Below, piece by piece: positions 1 to 6,869 of a DNA stretch of 64,000 nucleotides (its first letter is position 1; the number at the start of each line of letters is the position of its first letter). Position numbers and translations under genes: made by a program. A model generated the notes under the pieces. It ran no database searches, had not been told where the DNA came from, and saw nothing but the letters and a program-made list of their open reading frames with translations. Source of the stretch: Rufibacter glacialis (GTDB lineage Bacteria > Bacteroidota > Bacteroidia > Cytophagales > Hymenobacteraceae); assembly GCF_008271745.1 (NCBI RefSeq), contig NZ_VKKZ01000010.1, positions 463,677 through 527,676 on the forward strand. Reading direction: 5' to 3'.

Positions 1-165
1 CTCCATTCCCATCTTTTTGCCTATCTCAGAGGCAATGGTTCCGCCGCCGTGTACCAGCACCTTAAAGCCAGGCACCAGGGAAAAATCCGTCAGGAACCGC
101 TCCAGGTTGTCGGCGTTGTCCAGCACGTTGCCGCCTATTTTGATGACGCTTATTTTGGTAGACAC
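1..165 (-). CDS. argB: N-acetyl(succinyl)glutamate kinase, N-terminal part
   Basis: Phosphorylates the N-acylated glutamate in the second step of arginine synthesis, in the cytoplasm. Only the first 55 codons lie in the window; the gene continues past base 1. Visible are the kinase N-terminal lysine/glycine strand (VIKIGGNVLD, about residues 6-15) and the second glycine loop (VHGGG, about 40-44), both typical of the amino-acid kinase fold. I see no in-frame ATG; GTG at 163-165 is the first possible start after an in-frame TAA at 184-186. It is the last visible gene of the leftward arginine cluster, separated from argF' by about 400 bp of repeats, so it may have its own promoter. Confidence 0.85.
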   Translation of the reverse strand, partial: MSTKISVIKIGGNVLDNADNLERFLTDFSLVPGFKVLVHGGGTIASEIGKKMGME

Positions 166-220
166 GGTGGTAAATACTAGATGTTAGACGTTAGATTTTA
201 GACATTCTCAAATCTTGCTC

Positions 221-350
221 TTCCGGATTTATCATTCCGGAAGCATTCTGTCGGGGATTTCCTAATCCCCGTTTCTGCAAACTTGCCCATCACGGTTCCC
301 GGCGGATTGGTAAATCCGCGATAGAGGGGTTCGAGATTACAAATCCCGAA
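221..350. repeat. Array of four short GGATT/AATCC hairpins
   Basis: Four successive small inverted repeats occupy the argF'-argB spacer: 221-242, 252-271, 302-319 and 330-350. Each has a different outer stem but nearly the same core, GGATT on the left and AATCC on the right (GAGATT/AATCCC in the last). Two further hairpins built on GTCTGTC/GACAGGC sequences follow at about 405-485. I see no gene in 166-563. The shared core suggests members of a dispersed repeat family rather than independent terminators. Confidence 0.7.
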
Positions 351-522
351 CAGCTATAAAACAGCAGACCCGAATAGCGGACAGTGTTATTGCTTATCTG
401 CTTCTCCTTGGCCTGTCCCCCGACAGGCCACTAACAGGGCGTTTGTCAGGCAGAGCTTTCAGTCTGTCAGGGGACAGACCGAGGAAAAGGCGGATAACAG
501 GAGAAGTGCTTGGGTTAAGGGA

Positions 523-553
523 GACCTCACAGGTTTTCAAAACCTGTGAGGTC
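523..553. repeat. Perfect 31-nt palindrome downstream of argF'
   Basis: Two 15-nt arms (GACCTCACAGGTTTT and its complement) flank a single base. It starts 10 nt past the argF' stop, where a terminator could be expected, but no T-run follows on either strand. A sibling with the same AAACCT(C)AC core is at 3005-3037, so a dispersed palindromic repeat is the better reading. Confidence 0.75.
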
Positions 554-563
554 TTTGGTTCTT

Positions 564-1520
564 TTACTGAATCCCTTCCAACAACCGCTTCAACACCGCC
601 TGGGCGGCAAATTCCCGGTTGGCGGCTTCGTTCACTACCAAAGAATTGGGGCCGTCCAGGATTTCGTCGCTAAGTTCCACGTTGCGCCGAACGGGCAGGC
701 AGTGCATCACTTTGGCGTTGTTGGTATTGGCTAAGTGCTGGTTGGTGAGCATCCAGCTGGCGTCTTGTGTGAGCACCTCTCCGTAATTGGGCTGGTAAGT
801 AGACCAGTTCTTCACGTAGATGAAATCCACGTCCTGCAGGGCCTCTTGCTGGTTGTAGGTGATGGTGGCGCCGTTGGTGAACTGCGGGTCCAGCTCGTAG
901 CCTTCGGGGTGGGTGATGACGAAATCCACGTCGGCGGCGCACATCCACTCAGCGAAGGAGTTGGGCACGGCCTGCGGCAAGGCTTTTACGTGCGGTCCCC
1001 AGGTCAAGACCACCTTCGGCCGACGGCCTTTGGGGGCATGTTCGGTGATGGTGACTAAATCCGCGAGGCTCTGCAACGGGTGGCGGGTAGCCGATTCCAG
1101 GCTCACGAAGGGCACGTTGGCGTACTGGATGAACTTCTTCAGAATCTCTTCTGAATAGTCTTCCTCCACGTTCTGCAGTTTAGGGAACGACCGAAGGCCC
1201 AGCACATCACAATATTCGCCCATGACCGCGGCGGCGTCTTTGATGTGCTCCACGGTGGTGCCGTTCATGATGGCCCCGTCCTGGGTTTCCAGCGCCCAGC
1301 CTTCCTGGCCCATGTTCATGACCATCACGTTCATGCCCAGGCTCTGCGCCGCTTTCTGCGTGCTCAAGCGCGTACGTAAACTTGGGTTCAGGAAAATAAG
1401 GCCCAGCGTCTTGCGTTTGCCCAGGTTCTCAAAGGCGTACGGGTTCTTCTTCAGTTCCAATGCTTCCTGCACCAGAGCATTGATATCTTCTACGTCGTGA
1501 ACGGAAGTGAATTGCTTCAT
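564..1520 (-). CDS. argF': N-succinyl/acetylornithine carbamoyltransferase (ArgF' type)
   Basis: Transfers the carbamoyl group of carbamoyl phosphate to an N-acylated ornithine, the Bacteroidetes variant of the arginine pathway. 318 residues, full length. Visible: carbamoyl-phosphate motif SLRTR (residues 47-51), HPLQ-type motif (TRHPLQSLAD) and HCLPVRR at about 273-279. The position that sets acyl preference in characterised enzymes (Glu in the acetyl enzyme of Xanthomonas, Pro in the succinyl enzyme of Bacteroides fragilis) is Val90 here, in GTTVEH. Small uncharged residues there go with succinylornithine, so I favour N-succinylornithine as substrate. ATG at 1518-1520 is chosen because family proteins start MK-F; an upstream ATG at 1577 would add 19 unlikely residues reading through a repeat. 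Confidence 0.9.
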   Translation of the reverse strand: MKQFTSVHDVEDINALVQEALELKKNPYAFENLGKRKTLGLIFLNPSLRTRLSTQKAAQSLGMNVMVMNMGQEGWALETQDGAIMNGTTVEHIKDAAAVMGEYCDVLGLRSFPKLQNVEEDYSEEILKKFIQYANVPFVSLESATRHPLQSLADLVTITEHAPKGRRPKVVLTWGPHVKALPQAVPNSFAEWMCAADVDFVITHPEGYELDPQFTNGATITYNQQEALQDVDFIYVKNWSTYQPNYGEVLTQDASWMLTNQHLANTNNAKVMHCLPVRRNVELSDEILDGPNSLVVNEAANREFAAQAVLKRLLEGIQ

Positions 1521-1530
1521 ATTTTTTGGA

Positions 1531-1610
1531 TTTAAGACGCTAGACATAAGACACAAGATTTTCCATCCTATATCCAAAGTCTTGCGTCTTATGTCTTACA
1601 TCTTGTGTCT
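1531..1610. repeat. AGAC-rich inverted repeat between argD and argF'
   Basis: The spacer is almost wholly built from short AAGAC/TAGAC words. AGACACAAGAT at 1549-1559 pairs perfectly with 1600-1610, and AAGACGC at 1534-1540 pairs with GCGTCTT at 1584-1590. The arm reaches the last codon region of argD. Related words recur at 176-205 and 2737-2775, so the motif marks several spacers of this cluster. Confidence 0.6.
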
Positions 1611-2736
1611 ATTTAACTAAAGCTGCGAACGCCTCTAAGAACCGGTCTATCTCCGCCTTCGTTACGTTCAAGGCGGGCAGAATGCGGATGGTGTTTTTGT
1701 TGGACGCTGAGCCGGTGAAAATGCGGTACTGGTCTAACAGGGCTTTGCGGAGCGGGGCGCATGGCTCTTCCAGCTCAATGCCCACCATCAGGCCCTGGCC
1801 GCGCACTTCGCGCACGCCCGGTAAGGCCTTGGCTTTCTCCATGAGGTATTTGCCCAGTTTGGCGGCATTTTCTACCAGGTTCTCCTGCTCCATCACTTCC
1901 AGCACCGCCAAAGAAGCGGCGCAGGCCAGGTAATTGCCCCCGAAGGTGGTGCCCAGCATGCCGTGCTTGGCCGGAATCTCCGGGGAAATCAACACGCCGC
2001 CCACCGGAAAACCGTTGCCCATGCCCTTAGCGATGGTAATCAAATCCGGACGGATGCCCGCGTGCTGGTGCGCAAAGAACTTGCCCGAACGTCCGTATCC
2101 CGACTGCACCTCGTCCAGAATCAACAGTGCGCCGTGTTTCTTGGCCAGTTTTTCCAACTCCTGCAAAAACTGCGGCTCTGGAATCACCACGCCGCCTACG
2201 CCCTGAATGCCTTCAATGATGATGGCAGCCACTTCATTAGAAGACAGCACTTCCTCTACCGCGGCCGTGTCGTTCATGGGCAGAAACACCACGTTGCCGG
2301 ATTCGTTGACCGGGGCTACAATGGTAGGGTCGTCTGTGGCGGCTACCGCCGCCGAGGTTCTGCCGTGAAACGATTTCCGGAAGGAGATGATTTTCTTGCG
2401 GCCGGTATGGAACGACGCCAGTTTCAGGGCATTCTCGTTCGCCTCGGCGCCGGAGTTCACCAGAAAGAACTGGTAGTCTGGGTACCCGCTCAGTTGACCC
2501 AGCTTGTCGGCCAGTTCCTGTTGCTGTGGAATCTGCACCGAGTTAGAGTAGAAGCCGATGTTGTTGAGTTGCTCAGTCAGCCGCTGCACGTAATGCGGAT
2601 GGCTGTGCCCGATGGAAATCACCGCGTGGCCGCCGTACAAATCAAGGTATTCGGTGCCGTTGGCGTCCCACAGCGTGGAGCCGAGGGCCTTCACGGGAGC
2701 TATGTCAAAAAGGGGGTAAACGTCAAAGAGATTCAT
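1609..2736 (-). CDS. argD: Acetyl/succinylornithine aminotransferase
   Basis: PLP-dependent class III aminotransferase that makes N-acyl-ornithine from N-acyl-glutamate semialdehyde. 375 residues, normal length. Visible: phosphate-binding NSGAEAN (94-100), the cofactor Asp-Glu pair in LILDEVQ (Asp208) and the Schiff-base lysine in TIAKGMGNG (Lys237). Sits between argC and argF' in a same-strand cluster but is separated from argC by a 377-bp repeat-filled spacer. The ATG at 2734-2736 fits the family N-terminus. In this pathway the enzyme probably works on the succinylated substrate; that is inference from the ArgF' residue. Confidence 0.92.
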   Translation of the reverse strand: MNLFDVYPLFDIAPVKALGSTLWDANGTEYLDLYGGHAVISIGHSHPHYVQRLTEQLNNIGFYSNSVQIPQQQELADKLGQLSGYPDYQFFLVNSGAEANENALKLASFHTGRKKIISFRKSFHGRTSAAVAATDDPTIVAPVNESGNVVFLPMNDTAAVEEVLSSNEVAAIIIEGIQGVGGVVIPEPQFLQELEKLAKKHGALLILDEVQSGYGRSGKFFAHQHAGIRPDLITIAKGMGNGFPVGGVLISPEIPAKHGMLGTTFGGNYLACAASLAVLEVMEQENLVENAAKLGKYLMEKAKALPGVREVRGQGLMVGIELEEPCAPLRKALLDQYRIFTGSASNKNTIRILPALNVTKAEIDRFLEAFAALVK

Positions 2737-2775
2737 TGTATAGACGTAAGATTCAAGACGTAAGACTTAAGACTT

Positions 2776-2818
2776 TCTGTTTTTGGCCTGTTTTCCGGAA
2801 AACAGCCCCGAAACAGCA
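2776..2818. repeat. Dispersed GGCCTGTTTT/AAAACAG palindrome, copy 1
   Basis: Imperfect palindrome of about 40 nt upstream of argD: CTGTTTTTGGCCTGTTTT on the left, mirrored by AAAACAG, a C-rich word and AAACAG on the right. At least seven similar elements occur in intergenic DNA of this window (see 3041, 17541, 19261, 21745, 24497, 61947). Confidence 0.6.
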
Positions 2819-2890
2819 TTTATATTTTGCTGGCGCGAAGTTTTGGTTCGCGTTGCTAGGTGCAATCATGGACTAGCAGCAGTTATTTTT

Positions 2891-2980
2891 TGTCCTCCTG
2901 AAAGGACCTGGTGGCCTAGCTAGAATAGCGTTGTAGTAAACGCTTTTACCGTTCGCCCACAAGGTCCTTTCAGGAGGACA
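2891..2980. repeat. Inverted repeat with perfect 19-nt arms
   Basis: TGTCCTCCTGAAAGGACCT at 2891-2909 is exactly complementary to 2962-2980; the 52 nt between hold no gene. The right arm, with preceding TTTACC, recurs at 6707-6726 (AAGGTCCTTTCAGGAGG). Possibly a small non-autonomous element or a REP-like unit. The rest of the 2737-3113 spacer holds only other repeats. Confidence 0.65.
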
Positions 2981-3004
2981 AGGTGGTATGGCGCGGAGGT
3001 GACC

Positions 3005-3037
3005 AAACTTGTGAGGTTTTCAAAACCTCACAAGTTT
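3005..3037. repeat. 33-nt palindrome, CTTGTGAGGTTTT type
   Basis: AAACTTGTGAGGTTTT and its exact complement around one central base. Same core as the palindrome at 523-553 with a different flank. Confidence 0.7.
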
Positions 3038-3040
3038 TTG

Positions 3041-3078
3041 CGTTTCGAGGCCGTTTCTCGCAAAACAGGCTTAAAACG
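3041..3078. repeat. Dispersed palindrome, copy 2
   Basis: Begins CGTTTC-AGGCCGTTTC and ends AAAACAGGCTTAAAACG, the clearest example of the family with CG..TTTT ends. It lies downstream of argC, directly after the palindrome at 3005-3037, with no T-run. Confidence 0.6.
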
Positions 3079-3113
3079 CCTCCCTGGAATGCCCTCTCTC
3101 CGTTGGGGAGGGG

Positions 3114-4103
3114 CTAAAACCCAATCGCCTTCAACTGCAGCCCGGCCCTTTCCTCCAGCCCGAACAGCAGGTTCATGTTCTGCACGGCCTGACCGCTGGC
3201 ACCTTTCAACAGGTTGTCAATGAGGCTGGTGATAACCAATTGGTCGTCGTGCTTCTCTATATATAAGAGGCACTTGTTCGTGTTCACCACTTGCTTAAGG
3301 TCTGGGTTGCTATCCGTAACGATGGTGTACGGATGGCCTTCGTAAAACTGCCTGAAGAGTTGCTGCGCCTCCTCCAGACTCAAATCTGAGGTCAGGTAGG
3401 TGGTGCACAGGATTCCCCGGCTGAAGTTTCCGCGGTAGGGCACAAACCGGATGGCCGTGTTGACCTCTTTTTGCAGGACTTGCAGGCTTTCCGTTATCTC
3501 CAGCAAGTGCTGGTGCCCGAATACCTTGTAGCTGGAGACGTTGTTGTTGCGCCAGCTGAAATGGGAGGTCTCGGCCAGTTTCTGGCCCGCGCCGGTAGAG
3601 CCCGTGATGCCGCTCACGTGCACCTCGACGGGCAGCGAGCCGTTCTGGGCCAGCGGCAGCAACGCTAACTGAATGGCAGTGGCAAAGCAGCCCGGGTTGG
3701 CCACGTTGGCGGCAGTCTTAATCTGCTCGCGGTTCAGCTCGGGCAGGCCGTACACAAAGGCGCGGTTGCCCAGAGAAGATTTTTCCGCGAGGCGGAAGTC
3801 CTGGCTCAGGTCAATGATTTTCACCTCTTCCGGAATAGCGTTGGCGTCCAGGAACTTCCGGGCGTCGCCGTGGCCTACGCAGAGGAAAAGGACGTCTACC
3901 TCGGTTCCCAACTCGTTCGTGAACACCAAATCCGTGTCGCCTACTAAATCGGTGTGGGTGGCGGTGACGGGTTTGCCGGCCTGGCTGTTGCTGTGCACGA
4001 AGCTAATTCGCACGTGTGGGTGGTGCACCAGCAGGCGCAGCAGCTCACCACCGGTGTAGCCCGCCCCGCCCACAATGCCCACTTTTATAAGGCTATTTTG
4101 CAT
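3114..4103 (-). CDS. argC: N-acetyl(succinyl)-gamma-glutamyl-phosphate reductase
   Basis: NADPH-dependent reduction of the acylated glutamyl phosphate to the semialdehyde, third step of arginine synthesis. 329 residues. Nucleotide-binding GIVGGAGYTGGE at 9-20 and the catalytic cysteine in NPGCF (Cys139) are present, with the HIS-containing HQHLLEI segment further on. The start overlaps the end of argG by 11 nt, so the two are probably translationally coupled. Confidence 0.93.
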   Translation of the reverse strand: MQNSLIKVGIVGGAGYTGGELLRLLVHHPHVRISFVHSNSQAGKPVTATHTDLVGDTDLVFTNELGTEVDVLFLCVGHGDARKFLDANAIPEEVKIIDLSQDFRLAEKSSLGNRAFVYGLPELNREQIKTAANVANPGCFATAIQLALLPLAQNGSLPVEVHVSGITGSTGAGQKLAETSHFSWRNNNVSSYKVFGHQHLLEITESLQVLQKEVNTAIRFVPYRGNFSRGILCTTYLTSDLSLEEAQQLFRQFYEGHPYTIVTDSNPDLKQVVNTNKCLLYIEKHDDQLVITSLIDNLLKGASGQAVQNMNLLFGLEERAGLQLKAIGF

Positions 4104-5289
4104 TGTCTTCGCCGTTGATTAAGCGGTACATCATGGTCTGGTTTCCGAAAATCTTGGAGAAACCTTTCACGTCTTCGCCAGACCAGGCGTTGTTCATCTC
4201 ACCGTACGACCCGAATTTAGACGACATCAAATCATGCTCCGACTCAATGCCCTCTACCTGGAAGCGGTAAGGCGCCAGCAGCACGTGTACTTTGCCGGTC
4301 ACGGTTTTCTGCGTGTCGGTGAGGAAGGTCTCAATGTTGCGCATGGTGGGGTCCAGGAACTGGCCTTCGTGCATCCAGTTGCCGTACCAGGTGGCCAGGC
4401 TGTCTTTCCAGTACAGCTGCCATTTAGTGAGCGTGTGTTTCTCCAGGGCGTGGTGCGCTTTGATAATGACCATCGGCGCTGCCGCCTCAAAACCTACGCG
4501 CCCTTTGATACCGATGATGGTATCGCCCACGTGGATGTCACGCCCAATGGCGAAGGCCCCGGCAATCTCCTGCAGCTTCTGAATCACGTGCACAGGGTTA
4601 TCGAATAGCTCGTCGTTTAGGCCCACCGGCTCACCGTTTTTGAAGTGCAGGGTGATGCGCTCCGGCGTTTCTTTGGTCAGTTGGGTAGGGTACGCAGATT
4701 CTGGCAAAGCCTGGTGCGAGGTCAGGGTCTCTTTACCGCCCACCGAGGTGCCCCAGATGCCTTTGTTGATAGAGTACTGCGCCTTCTGAAAATCCATCTC
4801 CACGCCCCGCTCTTTCAAGTATGCAATCTCTTCCTCTCTGGACAGTTTCAGGTCACGGATAGGAGTGATGATTTCCACGTTGGGGATGAGGATGTTGAAC
4901 ACCATGTCAAACCGCACCTGGTCATTGCCGGCGCCGGTACTGCCGTGGGCCACCGCCTCGGCATCAATCTCTTGGGCATACTTGGCAATGGCCACCGCTT
5001 GGGAAATCCGCTCGGCGCTAACGGAAAGGGGATAAGTGTTGTTTTTCAGCACATTCCCGAAAATCAGGTACTTCAGGCAGGTCTGGTAGTAGTTGTCGGT
5101 TTCATCTAAGGTTACGTGGTGGGCCACGCCCAGATTCTCGGCCCTTCGGGCGATTTCCGCCAGTTCGGCCTCAGAGAAGCCGCCGGTGTTCACAATGGCC
5201 GAATAGATTTCATAACCTTGTTCCAGCAGGTACTTCACACAAAAGGATGTGTCTAAGCCGCCACTGAACGCGAGAACTACTTTTTTCAT
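4093..5289 (-). CDS. argG: Argininosuccinate synthase
   Basis: Joins citrulline and aspartate with ATP in the cytoplasm. 398 residues, normal for the family. The ATP pyrophosphatase P-loop SGGLDTS is at 9-15, and the internal STGAGNDQVRFD block (ATP and aspartate contact) is present. In the N-acyl pathway the acyl group must be removed before this step, so an ArgE-like deacylase should lie outside the window. Overlaps argC downstream; upstream a repeat-filled gap of about 110 bp separates it from the GNAT gene. Confidence 0.95.
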   Translation of the reverse strand: MKKVVLAFSGGLDTSFCVKYLLEQGYEIYSAIVNTGGFSEAELAEIARRAENLGVAHHVTLDETDNYYQTCLKYLIFGNVLKNNTYPLSVSAERISQAVAIAKYAQEIDAEAVAHGSTGAGNDQVRFDMVFNILIPNVEIITPIRDLKLSREEEIAYLKERGVEMDFQKAQYSINKGIWGTSVGGKETLTSHQALPESAYPTQLTKETPERITLHFKNGEPVGLNDELFDNPVHVIQKLQEIAGAFAIGRDIHVGDTIIGIKGRVGFEAAAPMVIIKAHHALEKHTLTKWQLYWKDSLATWYGNWMHEGQFLDPTMRNIETFLTDTQKTVTGKVHVLLAPYRFQVEGIESEHDLMSSKFGSYGEMNNAWSGEDVKGFSKIFGNQTMMYRLINGEDNAK

Positions 5290-5291
5290 GA

Positions 5292-5404
5292 TGTATTGAG
5301 TGATTGAGAGATTGAATGATTGAGAGATTTTTTATTGAGTGATTGAATGGTTGAATGATTGAGAGAAGGTGTTTTTTTATTCTCTCAATCATTCAATCAT
5401 TCAT
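5292..5404. repeat. TGATTGAG/ATTGAATG repeat cluster
   Basis: The gap between the GNAT gene and argG consists of tandem variants of TTGAATGATTGAGAG: about six forward copies at 5294-5363, then inverted copies (CTCTCAATCATTCAATCATT) at 5383-5402 that run into the GNAT stop codon. The two halves can fold into a long stem. No coding capacity is credible here. Confidence 0.65.
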
Positions 5405-6009
5405 TCTTCCGCCTTGGGCGGAACAAAGAGCATGGCCGTGCAGAGGCAGTTGCTGCGCTCTTTCATGGTCAGAATCTCGAAGTTTACGCAGCTGCGGCAG
5501 CCTTTCCAGAACTCCTCGTCTTTGGTGAGCTCTGAATAGGTCACCGGGCGGTAGCCCAGGTCTGAGTTGATTTTCATGACCGCCAGCGCCGTGGTCAAAC
5601 CAAAGATTTTGGCGTGCGGGTATTTGGTGCGGGAAAGTTCGAAGATTTTCTCCTTGATGCGTTTGGCCAGCCCGCTTTTGCGAAGGGTAGGGGAAACAAT
5701 CAAACCGGAGTTAGCCACGTACTCGCCGTGTCCCCAGGTTTCAATGTAGCAGAAGCCGGCCCAGGTGCCGTCGCTCTTGAAGGCGATGACGGCTTTTCCT
5801 TCCACCATCTTCTTGGCCACGTAGTCGGGGGAGCGTTTGGCGATACCGGTGCCGCGGGCCTTGGCCGAGGCCTCCATCTCGTCGCAAATCTGCTGGGCGA
5901 AGGGCGTGTGCTCTTCTGAGGCCACCACCACCGTGAAGTCGTTTTGAGGAGTTTCCATGGAAACGGGTGCAATGGGCTGCAACTCTACAGCCGAAGCGTA
6001 CATACGCAT
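5401..6009 (-). CDS. GNAT acetyltransferase of the arginine cluster (probable N-acylglutamate synthase)
   Basis: Predicted acyl-CoA-dependent N-acyltransferase, about 202 residues from the ATG at 6007-6009 (another at 6001-6003; the longer upstream reading has an implausible F-rich N-terminus). The central region holds a GNAT fold: a substrate strand (VIAFKSDGTWAGFCYIE), then the acyl-CoA loop region VSPTLRKSGLAKRIKEKI. A cysteine-rich tail (KGCRSCVNF and SNCLCTA) is unusual for GNATs. It heads the cluster, in the same order (GNAT, argG, argC, argD) that I recall from Bacteroides thetaiotaomicron (BT3761-BT3758), where this gene is proposed to supply the missing N-acylglutamate synthase. The acyl donor (acetyl- or succinyl-CoA) is not shown by sequence. 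Confidence 0.75.
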   Translation of the reverse strand: MRMYASAVELQPIAPVSMETPQNDFTVVVASEEHTPFAQQICDEMEASAKARGTGIAKRSPDYVAKKMVEGKAVIAFKSDGTWAGFCYIETWGHGEYVANSGLIVSPTLRKSGLAKRIKEKIFELSRTKYPHAKIFGLTTALAVMKINSDLGYRPVTYSELTKDEEFWKGCRSCVNFEILTMKERSNCLCTAMLFVPPKAEE

Positions 6010-6600
6010 TGCTATACGGTTTGAAAAAGAAGTAAAAAAGAAAAAAAGGGGTACCGCTACCAACCTGAAAGGTGGTATACAGTGATGCATCCGGTTTAGT
6101 TGTAGATTACAACCTACGCCGGTGGCCTAGCGCCTGGACCGTGTAAGGTAAATAGGTTCACAAAAAACTGTTCTGGGAAGAACAGAAAAAAGCGCACTCC
6201 TTAAAACGGAGCGTTTTACCGTTGCAACGACAACCGATAAAAACGACTTTTTATTCATGGACTTAGAAGGATTCAAACGTAAGGAAGCATCCACCTGGAG
6301 CCTCTCCGCAAATGTTTCACATAAAAAATGAAAATACCAACGAATAGGTTCATTTTTTACTATTAATTGATCTAAGAATTAGGCCCGTTGCTGAAAAAGG
6401 GAGCTTCTTTCTGTCTGGGTGCTGAAATTGAATAAGTTAGTTAGCTGTTTTAAGTGGATTCAAAGAAAAGGCAGTGTAAACGCATTTGGGTGGCTGTTTA
6501 ACTGATAGCGTAGGGACGAGACCGCTCCTTTTGTCTAAAGGAGTATCAAGGCCTTTTGGTAAAAATAGGATGGAATAATTGACGCGAACGGGCAGATAGC

Positions 6601-6766
6601 GTCTGCACGCATGGCTGATAAATACTTTTCCCTCTTTTGTCATCCGGGAAGGATCTTGTGGGCGAACTAGAAAGACATGGAAGAAACGCTGTTACCTTTT
6701 GCTCATAAGGTCCTTTCAGGAGGTCAGAAAGAGAGATGACGAAATTTATCAGCCATGCGTGCGGAC
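6601..6766. repeat. 166-bp element with 23-nt inverted ends
   Basis: GTCTGCACGCATGGCTGATA-type end at 6601-6623 is complementary, with one mismatch, to 6744-6766. The interior carries a copy of the AGGTCCTTTCAGGAGG word (6707-6726) seen at 2962-2980. No gene is visible in 6100-6869. Small size, inverted ends and repeated core resemble a MITE or REP-like unit, but I cannot show target-site duplication. Confidence 0.5.
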
Positions 6767-6812
6767 AAGAGCGGCACGCTCGCGCCAGCGAAATTTAGTG
6801 AGCCATTTAAAT

Positions 6813-6846
6813 AAAAGAGCCGGAAAAATGTTTTCCGGCTCTTTTT
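6813..6846. terminator. Bidirectional hairpin terminator
   Basis: AAAAGAGCCGGAAAA and its complement around ATG, A-run on the left and T-run on the right. It lies 24 nt past the stop of the leftward amidohydrolase gene, so it most likely ends that transcript; reads as a terminator on both strands. Confidence 0.85.
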
Positions 6847-6869
6847 GTAAAAATAAAACTCAAATAGGT

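Noticed and set aside
523-553. argF' terminator
   Set aside because: No T-run follows the stem on the minus strand and the same palindrome type occurs elsewhere.
5292-5404. CRISPR-like short repeats
   Set aside because: Repeats touch each other without unique spacers and vary in length; no cas gene in the window.
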